A stretch of DNA of 64,000 bases from Cacajao melanocephalus (GCA_963573385.1 CAUYLG010033242.1:162271-226270), one strand, 5' to 3'. Positions 46,300-58,770 are shown, numbered from the stretch's first letter. Translations and numbers: made by a program. Notes: generated by a model from the letters alone, not told the origin.

Positions 46300-46960
46300 C
46301 ACTTCTCATGATGGATGAATTCGATGTTCTATGTCTTCTGATGTGGTGCAAAGTGAATTATATGACATTGCCTTACATGTATTCTAGCCAAGAATGTGGA
46401 ACTTTAATTGGTCTAGCCTTTAGATCTAACTTCCTGTTTATAGGAAACACCAGGACAGTTTCGCAAGCTCAACAACAGCACAAGGAAGTAACCGGGCAGC
46501 TGGGAGGAAGAATATTCTGTAGGAAAACTAACCAGAATATTTCAATGCATTAATGGCTAAAAAATCCAGGGAATGTGCCATATCAAGCAATTTAATACAT
46601 ATAATGATCAGACGCTATCCCTGTATTGGATTCTGACCAACTGTAAAGGACTTCTTGGGGGTCACTTGGGGAAATTTTTATAGGTTCTGGGTATTAAAAG
46701 GGATGAAAATTTACTGAAATAGGAAAGGTAAAGACTGTTGATTAAAAAACAGGAGATCATAAAGTAGTATGTATAATTCAGTCACATTTTGGTAAAAAGA
46801 TACTTGTATGTAAGAAAAAGATCTGGAGGGATATGCATGAAGGTGTTAATGGTGGTAGGAATATGATCTTTTTATTTTTCTATTTTTGCTTTCTGTACTT
46901 TTTAAAATTTTGCACAATGCATACTTATTACTTCTGTAATAATAAAATAAATTAAATAAA
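46300..46960 (+). mobile_element. old L1 (L1M-type) 3' UTR fragment
   Basis: 'tctgatgtggtgcaaagtga', 'tatgacattgccttacatgt', 'attctagccaagaatgtgga' and, near the end, 'attttgcacaatgcatactt' resemble the L1M 3' end, ending in an AATAAA-rich tail. This is the only L1-like piece I can point to. Confidence 0.6.
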
Positions 46961-47080
46961 ATGGGAACAATAACCGTGTACCTTGTAGGCCTGTAATGAT
47001 GCAGTGAGATAATGCTGCGACGAACGAGGCCTGGCATAAGTACATGCTCAATAGTTAGGTGCTGCTAAGATGTTTATGCT
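46960..47080 (+). mobile_element. MIR 3' fragment
   Basis: 'aaatgggaacaataaccgtg', 'aggcctggcataagtacatg' and 'ctcaatagttaggtgctgct'. Confidence 0.75.
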
Positions 47081-47131
47081 GTTCCACCCCCAGCCACCAT
47101 TAGACAGAGCGGGCTTATTAGAGATGTTCTC

Positions 47132-47900
<769 letters not shown>

Positions 47901-48045
47901 GAGTCTAGCTTCCCAGATAAAGCCTCAAAATCGGGACCAGGCTGCAGCTGTGTCCACTTCCAGGACCTGAGGATTTCGTCTAGGTCTGAGGCTAGCCCGC
48001 TGTTGAGAACTCATTTAAGACTTGAAGTGTGCCTCGAGCAGTCAG
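47901..48045 (+). repeat. local duplication, copy 2
   Basis: Copy of 46146-46291, about 1.75 kb downstream in direct orientation, with scattered substitutions and the Alu and L1M piece lying between them. Confidence 0.92.
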
Positions 48046-48219
48046 AAGCTTGCTCTTGGCTGAAAGCTGAAGCTAAGTCTGGTCCTTGATAAAGGACTAG
48101 AGGACAAGGGCTGGACTATTTCCTTCTCTGTCAAGGGCCCGGAGCTGGCTCTGTAGTCAGAGAAAGAGCCTGGGAGGGGACGGTTGGGTGAGAGGATGGC
48201 CAGGTGGGGCGCTGGAAAG

Positions 48220-48900
48220 GGGCTCTCCGCAGAGAAGCAGAGGCGCCTTCCGTGACTCCAGCTCTCGCTCCGGCGTCGGCAGCACCCGGTAGAGGTGACG
48301 CCGAGAGAGGAAGGTCCCTCCCGAGGGGAAGCGGGAGAGGCGGCGGCTGTGTGCTGGGGACCCTCGGCACTGCAGAAGCAAGGTGCGGAGGGAGAGGGAG
48401 GGGCGCTGAGCAGAGGCTTCCGAGGGGGTCCCCGCAGCTGGAGAGAGGCCCTGCGTGAGTGGATAGCGCCCCATTACCCCCAGCTCCACCCCTCTGAGCC
48501 AGCCGGGCTCCCCTCTCATTAGGCCAACATCTCCTCCTTAATAAAAAATACATGAATAAATAAATAATAACAGCCGCAACCAAGCGGGAAACCACTTGCC
48601 ACTCTTCTGTTTCCGCAGCTCCTTCCTTCCAGCGCGGCCCTGGGGGCTCCCGGGCTGGCTCGGCCTGTACTCGCCTTCTCCCTCCCGCCCCACAGCGCCA
48701 CAGGCATCCTGTGACTGGAAGGGGACCGGGCTGGGGCGGTCTTAGGGCGCTGAGCAGGCCCTTTGAGCCCCGGACCTGCTCTTAGAGGAGCGTCGGACCA
48801 GAGAAACCTGGAGGGGAATCTTTTCTCTGGGCTTTCGAGGAGGAAGCAAAAACAGCTGAGCCTTTAGGGCCGGCGCTTTCGGTGGTCCCAAAACACACAG
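48220..48900. promoter_or_regulatory. CpG island, candidate promoter
   Basis: I count about 20 CpG in the roughly 240 bases 48221-48460 and about 23 in the next 440, far above the surrounding DNA, with high GC throughout except an AT-rich insert at 48536-48570. Plus-strand splice-like signals are present: a donor-like 'ctgc|gtgagt' at 48454 and an acceptor-like tract ending 'ctgtttccgcag' at 48619. Long antisense frames (up to 154 codons) are GC-driven. Which strand, if any, is transcribed cannot be told. Confidence 0.65.
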
Positions 48901-49520
48901 ACCCCAAGTCAGGGAGAGGCCGGACACGGATTGAGAGAAGGAAATGGAAAGTGGGACGTCTAGAGAGAGTTGCAGGGACAAACGGGAGCGAGGAGCTGGC
49001 CTTCGCAAAGAGTGAGGAAACCAAGTACGGGGGAAGATCACCTTTCTTAAAAGGAACAACAAAATCACTTTTTCTTCCTCCTGGCAGTCTCGCGTCTGTC
49101 TCTTTAGCTCTGTGTGTCTTGCGCACACTCTCTCTGTCTCTCTCCACTGACTTCCCTTTCACTATCATCCCCTTTCTAACTCGGGCCAGAATGCCTCGGA
49201 GATGTGTGCCAGGAGCCACCGCTTGTTCAAGCTTAAGAAGTAATTGTACCCCAGGACTCTGGTTCAGGACCATGGAGAGCATCCTGTAGGGGCGCGAGCC
49301 TCACCAAAAACAAAACAAGAACCCTGGATCGCCTGCGGAGAGTAAGGAAGCAGATTAAGTAGAAGTAGGGCAGGGGTGCTGGGGAAAGGGGAAGGGTATC
49401 GGCCAAGGTCATTCCCAGCCTGGCCCTCCTAGGATGCATGTCTCTGAAGTAGGACTCAGAATTTTTGTTGCCAAGGACCAAAGGCCTTGGTTCCCCCATA
49501 CCCCTTACCTCCTCCAGCCT

Positions 49521-49543
49521 CAACCACCACCACCACCACCACA
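49521..49543. repeat. (CCA)n trinucleotide tract
   Basis: About seven CCA/CAC units. Confidence 0.9.
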
Positions 49544-50070
49544 GGGTGGGGAAGGAGAGGAGCAGCCTGTCCTTGGAGTGTGTGGTTCTGGAGCACAGCC
49601 CATGACAGGAAGCTCTAGGAACTTTGTGTGTAGAGTGCAAATCTAAATACATGTGCAGATCCTGACCCAGAGAACCATGTGACCCTCGGGCAGATGTTGG
49701 GAAGGCTGTATGGAGTATGCTGCGTGTTGCAACCCCGCAGGTGAGGGGTTGCTCAAGGGTAGGGAGAATAGGAGACAGGAATCAGGGTTCTGTAAGGCTA
49801 GTTCATTCTGGCAGCCGCAGGCTGGGAGTGGGGGTCAGGCAGGGCCTTCCCGGGCCCCAGCTCAGAACTAATGGGACCCAGGAGTCTCCTCTTCCCTCCA
49901 GCAGCTCCCTCTGGATGGAACCAGGAGCCAGATTTCAGGAGCAGTGCAGATGTTCAGGGGAAATGCAGAGAAGTGGAGCAGATGGGGCCTGGGATTCCTG
50001 CGGGGGCTGGGGAAGGAGGGCAGCAGCTGGAGGATGTGCTGGGGCATGTGCCAGAGCTAAGGCTGGCTCC

Positions 50071-50106
50071 AGCATGTGCCACAGCATGTGCCATAGTGTG
50101 TGCCTA
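50071..50106. repeat. 12-bp tandem repeat, three copies
   Basis: Units agcatgtgccac, agcatgtgccat and agtgtgtgccta. Confidence 0.9.
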
Positions 50107-50689
50107 AGACATGGGGCTTGGTCAGAGAGCCGTCTAGATCAGGTAGCCCTAGGTGATTCCCTGGTACCAGCTACTAAGATCTGTCCTGAACTACCTCAAG
50201 CTGTGGCAAGGCCTGAGTGCTGTGCCAGAATACAGAAGTGAGCAGGATAGACCTTGCCCCTGTCCTGGGAGAGTTCAGTCTTTCCCCCTAATAAAGGGCT
50301 TTGACTTTGGCCTGAGGAGTCCATGTTTCTACCCTGAGGCCAGAGTGGCCACTCCTTCCAAGCTGGAGAAGAAGAGCCTTCATTGCCCAGAGGCCTGAGT
50401 AAGATGGCCCACACTGTGCCTTCATTTTCTACCCCAGGAGACAAGCTTGCCTCCCACCCAGTGCCTCAATCCCTAGCCATGTCATCCCTGCTGTTCCCTA
50501 ATGTTTCTGTAGTTCCTGGGAAGCCGTGGGACAAGGCAAAGGCACCTGGACACTAGTGGCACGATGAATCTGGAACTGATGTTGCTCCTGCCTCCCCCGT
50601 GAACTAGAGAACCCTGGGCCTTTCGAGATTCACCCCCACTTTGTTGCATCTGGCTGTGGTTGGCTCATCATCATCACACCAGCCTGAGA

Positions 50690-50800
50690 GAATGGTCATA
50701 AGCTCCACTTGGTAGATGAACAAACCGAGGTGCAGAGAAGTAAAATCACAGGTTGAAGGCACACCTCTTTAACAGAGCCCATTTGAAGTTTGCATGGCTC
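50690..50800 (-). mobile_element. MIR fragment
   Basis: 'aaccgaggtgcagagaagta' and 'aatcacaggttgaaggcaca' resemble the MIR reverse core. Confidence 0.6.
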
Positions 50801-50864
50801 TGTTTTTCTGCAACTCTTCCTCTAGGCAATATGGTCATTCTGGCTCTGCACACCAGGCAGTTGT

Positions 50865-50975
50865 GTAGCTCTAGGCTAGTAAGTACCTTTTCCTCTCTGG
50901 GCCTCCATTTCCCTATCTATAAAACAAAGGGGTCTAAATAGGATTATCTTGAAGAGCTCTTCCCATTTTGCTGTG
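50865..50975 (+). mobile_element. MIR fragment
   Basis: 'ttttcctctctgggcctcca' and 'tatctataaaacaaaggggt'. Confidence 0.65.
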
Positions 50976-51469
50976 TTGTAGCATCGAAACCACCCTCTGT
51001 ACTGGGACAGGGTGCAGAGGGGTAGACTGCATGCTGATGGTCCCCTAACTGATGCAAGGCACTGACCAATCTCCCACTTCTGCCCAGGTCCTTGGGGCAC
51101 CCTAGAATGTCAAGATGCTCAGCTGGAGGGTGGGAGAGGGTAGTCCTCTGCAGGCTGCAGTGCTAGGGTTGGAATGGGGCTGAGGAAGGCCAGGCCCTGA
51201 GCCCAAGCTCTGCCTGCTGGGGAGGGAGAGAAGAAGGAGGTTTAGGGTGGAGAGTGGGGCTAGTTGGGCCGGCCAGAGCCAGGCGGGCAGACCCAGGCAG
51301 GCAGAGCAGAACGAGGCTCAAAGCTCCAGGGCTTTACAAATAGATTTTGCTGAAATGGAAATTTCCACCCATCCCTGAAATGAGCCTGGCAGTAAGGCCA
51401 GGTCTGGTTGGGGCTGCGGCAGCTGGGGACTTGGGCAGGGACAAAAGCCAAACTGTCAAAGCCTCTCAG
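50976..51469. other. unassigned stretch
   Basis: No repeat or gene recognised. 'ggcaggcagacccaggcagg' style GGCAG words occur at 51280-51310. Confidence 0.3.
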
Positions 51470-52020
51470 GCCTATCCACCCCTCTCCATGCCACCCAGCC
51501 CCCCTTCACCCCTCCCTTGCCCCGGTCCTCCAGGCTCTCAGGGACCTGCTCACTCCTCACACTTTTTCTACCCTTCTCACTTTCTCCCTAACCACTCTGT
51601 GCACTCTTACACCCCCTCCACAACTAGCAGCCCTACCACCTACTCACTCTCACTGCCTTTCACCCTGCTTACCCCTCCCACCTCCCCCTCCACCTCTCCC
51701 TCACATACCCCACACACCTGACACTCCCCTCCCCTCCTACTTTATCCTCGCCCTGCCCTTTGACCCTTCACCTGCTCTTTGAACACCACCACCCCATCCA
51801 CTCCAACTTCTACAACCTTTCACATGCCTGACACTCTCCCACCTCTCACACACCTCCTACATGCTTCATGTGCCCCCTCCATCACTCTTTGGAATCCTCT
51901 CCTGCTCCTGACACTCCCGCACACCCCAGCACTCCCCTTGCCCCGCTGCTCGTACCACACCCCTTTCCCATCCCTAACCCCCCTCTCACCTCCTTACAGC
52001 CTTCCACCAATAACCCTAGG
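51470..52020. repeat. G-poor, C/T-rich low-complexity tract
   Basis: About 550 bases with almost no G on the + strand (7 G in 51551-51720). A decayed unit around 'ctgacactccc' recurs near 51718, 51829 and 51908. The complementary strand is G-rich. Long Pro/Ser/Thr frames here are compositional. Confidence 0.9.
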
Positions 52021-52044
52021 CCAAATATCTCCTGGGGAAGAGCC

Positions 52045-52230
52045 CGGCTATAGGGTCAGAATCCTAGCTCAATGTCTCCTGGCTGTTTTCACTGTAACTG
52101 TTTCCTCATCTGTAAAATGGCATTGACAACTGCTCCTGTCTCGGGATTGCTATGTGGACTGAGTGGGCCAATGCATGCAAATCCCTTTGCCTGGCACCCA
52201 GGAGTGTTGATCATGTTTATTGCCGTTTAC
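52045..52230 (+). mobile_element. MIR SINE
   Basis: 'gggtcagaatcctagctcaa', 'gtttcctcatctgtaaaatg' and 'ttgcctggcacccaggagtg'. Confidence 0.87.
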
Positions 52231-53879
52231 TAATTCACTGATACTTTAGGGAAAGGGGTCAGAGGTGAACTTGATAGCGCAGGTCCACAGGGCCAGAGTA
52301 ACAGGGTAAGAGCCAACTAGGCTGCTGGGAAAGGTAGTCAGCAACCAAGCCTGCAAGTGGTGAGTGGACAAAGGTGAGTTGACAGAGGTGTGATGCTCTC
52401 TCTCCCCATCTCCCACCCCCAGATGGACTGAACCTGAGACTCCAAGGAGTCTGGACACCCTTTCCTCCCTAGGCTGCTGCCAGCCATTGCCACTGGAGGG
52501 CAACACACTCTCTCCCGTGGGCAGTGGAGTGTGGAGGGCCGGGAAGGGAGCTGCCTTCCATCACCCAACAGGCTTTTCTAGGAGCTGGAGCAAGGAAGAG
52601 GACAGGAAGAGGACAGGCCACTGGCTGGGATGGGGAGGTCCCTGGAGGGCTCTCACTGAGTCCCTGCTGAGTGGGAGAGAAAGGGGAGAATGTCAATGGA
52701 GGGGGACAGAGAGGACAGAGCGCAGGAGCCAAATGGGGTCAGCAGGAGGGCTGTGGGGCTTGACTTGCTGTGGATTCCTTCCAGGGACTTCTTGTACTCA
52801 AGGGAGTCGGGGACTGGCCTGGCCCCTCAGGAAGTTATGATACCCAGAGACACATTGGGATCCCTAGGACTGCGGGGAATGGGCTCCTTCTGCCCAGTGT
52901 GGAAGGCAGGGAGGAAATCATGGCGGGAGTAAGCGGAGAAGACCCTGAAGGCTGAATAAAGGAGGGACCACAGGTGAGACACCTGGCGGCAGGACCCAGC
53001 ATAAGCAAGGGGAAACAAGGGGCTGATCTGGTGAGGACCTGGGCAGTGCAGAGGCATATGTGGCCAGGCTCCAGCTCACTCCCCCAGGGCAGAGCCCAAG
53101 GAGCACAGCCACATGCCCTCATCCTCTAATTACATGTTGACTTATTACCCATTATTAATTAAACAGGAGTGCTGAGCAGCTCCAGGCTTCCTCCTGCCCC
53201 AGCCCCAAGTGCTGGGCACCAATCTCAGAGCCTAGGCTGAGCCTAGCCAATGGTGGAAAGAAACAGGGGTTGGGGTGTGGAGCTGCGGGGGACTGCCGCC
53301 ACTGTAGGTGAAGGGGCGGTCACGGAGTGCTCCCTCCAAGAAGAAGCCTCTGGGGCCTGAAAGGAAGAGAAATGAATGGGTAAGGAAAGGGGAGCTTCCT
53401 CAGGATGGGGCAAGGTAGAGGGACGGAGAGCCCATAGGTTTGAGAGGCCAGGGGTGGGCAGGTTAGGGGTGGGTGTCTGCTGCACAGGGGTGGGCTGTGT
53501 CTCCAGTAACTGTTGCAAGGTGTACAGCGTGTGCCTACAACCAAGGTGCTGCCTGTGAGCAGGCTGAGTGCGTGCCTGCGGCTCTGCACTTGCGGGCTTA
53601 TTCCTCCGAAACTGGGTCTTTCTCGCCAACACCCAGCGCTGCAGGGGAGGGGAGGACGCACCGGGGGAATTGAATTACCTTTCAAATCTAAAGCCTGAAT
53701 TCCTCCAGGCCTGGCAGGTGGGCGTGTGCACACATTCCCGAGAGCATTGTGGGATGTTGGCTGTCACTAGGGAGCCACGAGTTTCCCACAGGCAAGGAAG
53801 GAGAAAGAGAAGCCTGTGACCCTGGAGGGGAGGAGGGAGAGAATATCTGACTTGGCCCCAACCTGCAGCCCCTCAGACA
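52231..53879. other. unassigned stretch
   Basis: No interspersed repeat recognised. Contains a homeodomain/HNF1-like cluster at 53120-53165 ('cattattaattaaac'). Frames up to 137 codons are antisense pairs without domains. Confidence 0.35.
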
Positions 53880-53998
53880 GGACTAGTGAGGCCTTGGTTA
53901 GAATCCTGATGCTGCTATGTTCTAGCCACATGTGACGCTGGCATATGACAACCTCCCTGGTTTCTCGTCTAAAAAGAGGATAATAGTAGTGATAACAG
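53880..53998 (+). mobile_element. MIR SINE, outer, left part
   Basis: 'ggttagaatcctgatgctgc', 'catatgacaacctccctggt' and 'gataatagtagtgataacag' are MIR 5' and core. Its 3' part is at 54490. Confidence 0.75.
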
Positions 53999-54041
53999 CC
54001 AGCATGAACCAGTCTTTGTGCCAGGCACTGTGCTAAGAGCT
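53999..54041 (-). mobile_element. MIR SINE, inner, left part
   Basis: 'tttgtgccaggcactgtgct' and 'aagagcttt' are the reversed MIR 3' end, cut by an Alu. Confidence 0.8.
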
Positions 54042-54318
54042 TTCTTTTTATTTTTATTTTTTTGAGACAAGGTCTGGTGCTGTTGCTCAAGCTGGAGCAT
54101 AGTGGCAAGATCAAGACTCAATGCAGACTAGACTTCCCCCACTCAGGTGATCCTCCCACCTCAGCACACCGCCTACCCCACCAGTAGCTGGGACTACAGG
54201 CACCATGGGGTTTTGCCATGTTACCCAGGCTGGTCTCAAACTCCTGGGCTCAAGTGGCCTGCCTGTCTCAACCTCCCAAAGTGCTGAGATTAAGAGCATG
54301 AGCCACCATGTCCAGCCT
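54042..54318 (-). mobile_element. Alu SINE (old, internally deleted)
   Basis: T-rich tail, diverged right monomer, a shortened linker ('ggactacaggcaccatgggg') and a left monomer ending 'atgtccagcc'. Confidence 0.93.
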
Positions 54319-54490
54319 TTATTTCTTTACGTCTTCATACAACTCTATAAGGTAGGTATTCTTAATCTCCCCATTTTGCTGGCGAGGAACCAGGCTCAGA
54401 GAGGTTAAGTGATTTTCCTGTGATCACACAGCTGGTAAGTGGGGAGGCTGAGACTCTGTCTGACCTAAGAGCCTTGCCCTGAATAGCCTA
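54319..54490 (-). mobile_element. MIR SINE, inner, right part
   Basis: 'ctctataaggtaggtattct', 'aggctcagagaggttaagtg' and 'gtgatcacacagctggtaag' complete the inner MIR. Confidence 0.87.
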
Positions 54491-54562
54491 TGGTACCCAT
54501 ATCTCAGGAGACAGAGGATATATGAGGAGTAAATGAGATAATGCACATAAGGAAGTATTTAG
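54491..54562 (+). mobile_element. MIR SINE, outer, middle part
   Basis: 'gaggagtaaatgagataatg' and 'cacataaggaagtatttag' resume the outer MIR. Confidence 0.75.
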
Positions 54563-54860
<298 letters not shown>

Positions 54861-54912
54861 AAGTATTTAGCCTAGTGCCTGGCACACAGTGAGTGCTCAA
54901 GAAATAGTGTTA
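54861..54912 (+). mobile_element. MIR SINE, outer, 3' end
   Basis: 'cctagtgcctggcacacagt' and 'gagtgctcaagaaatagtgt' end the outer MIR. Confidence 0.88.
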
Positions 54913-56079
54913 TGTTTTTATTCTTTATTCATCTGCACAGGTGCGCAGAGGTTTCATTTTATGGCTGCTCAGGTGGCAGGGGGCTGAGGAGGGGATGGAG
55001 AGGCTGGTTGTGGGGTGGGAGATGGGAAGTTAGTTGCAGGGAGGCTGTGGGTGCAGGAGGCCAGTGGGCCGAGGTGGGAGTTGGGGCCTGCATGCAGAAA
55101 GCAGGGGAGGGTGAGGCGAGCAGAGTGGAGGAAACGGAAGTGAGTGACTATATATTTACTTAAAGACTTTGCTCTGGTGAGCACCTCATTGGCCAGACAT
55201 CTGGTTTCTCTGGGCATCCCCAGGGAGTGGAAGTCAGACAGTATTACTTCAACAGCTTTGATGCCATCTACCTCAGGCTGGCTGCTACTCATGGGGCTCA
55301 GGATGTTCCCCTGCAGGTCTGGTCTAAAGTTCACTGGGAGAAAGTGGGAGTACCTTCCGGCAGCCAGTTGGTCACTCTCCTCTCACCTGCTCTGAACTAG
55401 AAGCAATGGGGTTTGACCCCTGCACACACTCCCCCTCCCGCTCCTGACCTTTCCTCCTAAATATGGTGGTGGGGATGACCAGGAGCTGAGGAAGGCACTG
55501 AGAAAACCCCCTCCATGCCATTCCCCTCCGTAGTCACTTGGAGAAGAGGCCCAATGGAGGGGGGCCCACCAGGCAGCTGCCAGGGACACTCATCTCTAAG
55601 GGGTACTAAAGCTTCGCTGGTCACCTAATGAGTTGGAGAAAAGAGGATTTACCAGGCACAAGCTGCCATGGGGTTGGGGGGTGTTGGCAGGAACACTTCT
55701 ATAAGCTGCTAGGTACAGAGGTGAGATCCCCAAGGGCAGTCGGGCTACAATTGTACACCAAACTCCCTTCCCTTCGGAGGGGGGCAGGTCCTGCAGAACC
55801 AAAGAGTTTTGGTGAAGCTCAGCGAGGTTAGGGCCAGCAGTGAATTGTTCAGCAGGTGGAGAAGAGGCTGAGGGCTGCGAGCAGGTCCCCGTCTCTGCAC
55901 AGTCCCCGCACAGCCTCTCTTCCAAATAAATATTGAACAAATATTGAAAGAGTGTTGGTTCAAAGAGGCACCAAATTATTAGGCTGCCCTTGGCTCTAAT
56001 TTCCTAGTCCAGCCCCGTGGCGAAAGTACCATAATGATGGGTTTAATGATCCCCTTCCTGTCTTTGCTCATGCCTGCAT
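54913..56079. other. unassigned stretch
   Basis: No repeat recognised. 55955-56060 has 'caccaaattattaggctgcc' and 'ataatgatgggtttaatgat', a possible conserved element. Confidence 0.35.
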
Positions 56080-56200
56080 CCCATTCATTCATTTATTCAT
56101 TCTTTTATTCACTCACTTAACAAAGGTTTCCAAGTACCTACTATGTGCTAGGCACTGTTCCAGGCACTAGCAATAAACAACAAACTGCTTCTTCTCTCCG
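56080..56200 (-). mobile_element. L2 3' end
   Basis: 'cattcattcatttattcatt', 'agtacctactatgtgctagg' and 'cactgttccaggcactagca'. Confidence 0.88.
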
Positions 56201-56458
56201 GTTTCGCACCACCTCCTGTGCGATTAAACCAGTAGGTGTTTAGACTCTTGCGTGCCTAGATTGGATTGGGTGGGGGTGAATCAGAAGAGGTCTGGAGCTT
56301 GGCTTCTGCCCTAGGAAGAAATGATTCCCTTGAGTGACAAGGAGCCATGGTAGAGGTACCATTTTTGTGCCTGCCCACAGCTTAGCCCCACCTCCCCAGC
56401 TTTTCTTGCCCTCAGGATCTGGCATAGTCTTATAAATTCACCCTATGTCCAGGAAGGG
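56201..56458. other. unassigned stretch
   Basis: No repeat or gene recognised. Confidence 0.3.
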
Positions 56459-56477
56459 GTGTGTGTGTGTCTCTCTC

Positions 56478-56515
<38 letters not shown>

Positions 56516-56516
56516 G
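56459..56516. repeat. (TG)n with (TC)n interruption
   Basis: TG run, a CTCTCTCTCTAT break, then about seventeen TG units. Confidence 0.95.
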
Positions 56517-57899
56517 ATCTCAAAAAGGGACTTTGCAGAGAGGCTACCTTCTTCCTGAGCAGAGCTCTGAACTGGGCAGCTGGGTGTGGGGAGCTGGGTT
56601 GAGAGGGGACAGCGGATGATTCCAGACTCCTCCCTCACCCCTACTGTAGACCCCACCTGAGCCTCTCTGATGGGTGGGGCTGCCTACAGGAACCCAGCAC
56701 TGAAACAGGAGACCAGTGGTTTCTCTCAATCGCCTGGGGAGAGAACCTACAGGAAGCCAAGAGGCAGGAGGGACCCTGGGGCTTGACAGTCGTATTCCCT
56801 GAGACATGCAAGATACAAGACGTCCTTAGAGCACATGCTCTCTTTCGCCCACCACTACCACCCTAGGGCTCCACTCAGCTGCCTGGACTTCTGTACCTAA
56901 TTCCAGTACTGAAAGGTATGAAGAGGCCCAATCCTGACAGACTTTTCCCACCCATCCTGCATGGCTTGAAGGGAGAAGGAGAAGAAACCCATAAAGGCAA
57001 GCCTTCCACTCCTCTGGGCTGCAGCCCTGACCCAGACACCTCCCTGAAGTCAGAGAGCAGTGAGAATGTTTGCTGAGACTTTGGGGAAAGTGGCAGATCC
57101 CCTGCCCTAACCCTGGATCCCGGGCAAAGGCTGCTGCTACAGAGGCAGGCTGTGAGGCAGGGGCGTATGTAGGGAGAACTGGGGGCTGGATCTCACATGC
57201 TCAGAAAGAAGGGGGCCTATGTCTACACAGGCGTCCCCCCTACACTGTCTGACAGAATGAGATGCGTCCTTGCTGTCTCTATTTTTAGTCAGAACTGGAA
57301 GGAAAGGAAGTTCGGGGGCCAAGCTACCAGCCCCAGCTCCTGCTGCCAGCACCCACGCCACGTGGTGCGGGGGCGCTGGAGGATCCCCGAGTTCCAGCTC
57401 CTCAGGGAGGCAGGCATGGCTCCCCTCCCACCTGCCAGCAAGACCTGGGCCTGATGGATCTCCAAGCTAGGGGACATGCTCTGGGTTGGGGGCTGGGGAG
57501 GGAGTGTTGCCTCCTTTCCCCGAAGGCTCTGCAGTTGGTCTCTTTGGCAAAGAAGGAGAAGGTGGGAAAGGAGGAAGACCCAGTTTGGTCTCCCAAAAAT
57601 AGGACTTTGGTAGCTCTGAGGTGCTTGCTTTTGTAGGTCCTTTGAATGGAACCCTGGCTTCTTCCTTCAAGATATAAACATCTTGATCTCTATTAGCAGT
57701 GTTTGGGGCTGGCCCTTCTGCAATAGGTGACTTGTATGAGACAGGAGCCGAGAGACACTCCTCCACCCATCCTTTTGTAGAGCTAGAAGAAGAGAGGGAG
57801 GAGTTCTTCAGAGTGTCCTCACTTCCCTAGGCGAGAGAAGGACTCCTTGGCTGAAACCCCATAGCTGCTATAGTCATTACTTGTGGGTCAGAGAAAGGC
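56517..57899. other. unassigned stretch
   Basis: No repeat recognised. Frames to 99 codons on both strands are unsupported. Confidence 0.3.
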
Positions 57900-58140
57900 C
57901 GTCCACGTGGCAGTAGAGTATAGTGGTTAGAGCTCGGATTTTGCAGTCTGCAGACAGACCTGGGTCCAAATCCTGACTCCTCCACCTGCTAGCTGTGTGA
58001 CATGGAGAAAATGGCTAAACCTCTCTGAAACTCTGTAAAATAGGGATAATTATGGTACCTACCTCATAGGATCGCTGAGGATTAATTTAGACCATGTGAG
58101 AAAATGCACACAGTAAGTGCTCAACTGTTAATGAAATTTT
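57900..58140 (+). mobile_element. MIR SINE, almost complete
   Basis: The clearest MIR here: 'gcagtagagtatagtggtta', 'ctgcagacagacctgggtcc', 'ctagctgtgtgacatggaga', 'cctacctcataggatcgctg' and 'agtaagtgctcaactgttaa'. Confidence 0.95.
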
Positions 58141-58585
58141 AAAAGCAGATTCTCTGCAGTCCTGGGTCGGAACCCCACTGTATGGCTCTCTGGCCTGTGT
58201 TGCAGAATCCATAGCTTTCAACAGATTGTTCAAGGGATCTAGATCCTCCAGACAGCTAAGAACCACTATTGACTCTAGTCTGGAAGTCAGGAGATGTGAG
58301 TGTTAGATTTTGACTGTTTCTCACTCCTTGGGCAGCAACCAACCTCCTCAGTTTCTCTAGCTATTCCATGAGGGAGTTAGACCAACTGAGATCTATGGAC
58401 CAGGTGGGGCATTATCAGGCTCTGTGAAGTCTGATGAGCAGTGATGGGGAGAGTAACCAGAACTGGGGCTAGGAGGGCATGTTCCAGGAAAGTGGGAGAG
58501 AGCTCCATCCCACCCTTCCCAGGAGCCGGTTTGGTCCATCAGCCAACATGTCAGCCAGCCAGCCGACGGAAACTGAGCTGCATCC
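58141..58585. other. unassigned stretch
   Basis: No repeat or gene recognised. Confidence 0.3.
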
Positions 58586-58589
58586 CTCC

Positions 58590-58770
58590 ACCAACCCAGG
58601 AGGCTGTTGCCATGGCAACTTCATATTTATCCACTTTAGCTCCTAATTAAGGGGAAAAGCATATAACATATTGGATGTCAAGGAGGCTTTGTGAGCCTCA
58701 ATTTAGCGGCCGTGCCTGGATGTCAAACTCAAGCGTGATTGCTGTTAATCACCTCCCAAATTACCAAGAC
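58590..58770. promoter_or_regulatory. candidate conserved enhancer with RFX X-box
   Basis: 58606-58619 is the perfect 14-base palindrome GTTGCCATGGCAAC, the full RFX X-box. Within 150 bases lie a TAATTA (58644-58649), AT-rich 'catatttatcc' and 'gctgttaatcacc' (58740-58752). The stretch matches no repeat I know. Binding and activity are inferred. Confidence 0.55.

Larger units (their letters stand above)
48901..50689. other. unassigned flank of the CpG island
   Basis: CpG falls off after about 49300. Contains a (CAC)n tract at 49521-49543 and a 12-base tandem at 50071-50106. Frames up to 174 codons on both strands have no recognisable domain. Confidence 0.35.

Noticed and set aside
48131..48595. 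154-codon minus frame in the CpG island
   Set aside because: Long frames are expected in GC-rich DNA with few stops. The sequence is low-complexity Pro/Leu/Ser.
51347..52126. Pro/Ser/Thr-rich plus frames
   Set aside because: Produced by the C/T-rich tract, not by coding selection.
53735..53756. Second ZNF143-like motif ('agcattgtgggatgttgg')
   Set aside because: Only the core resembles the motif and the ACTAC half is missing.
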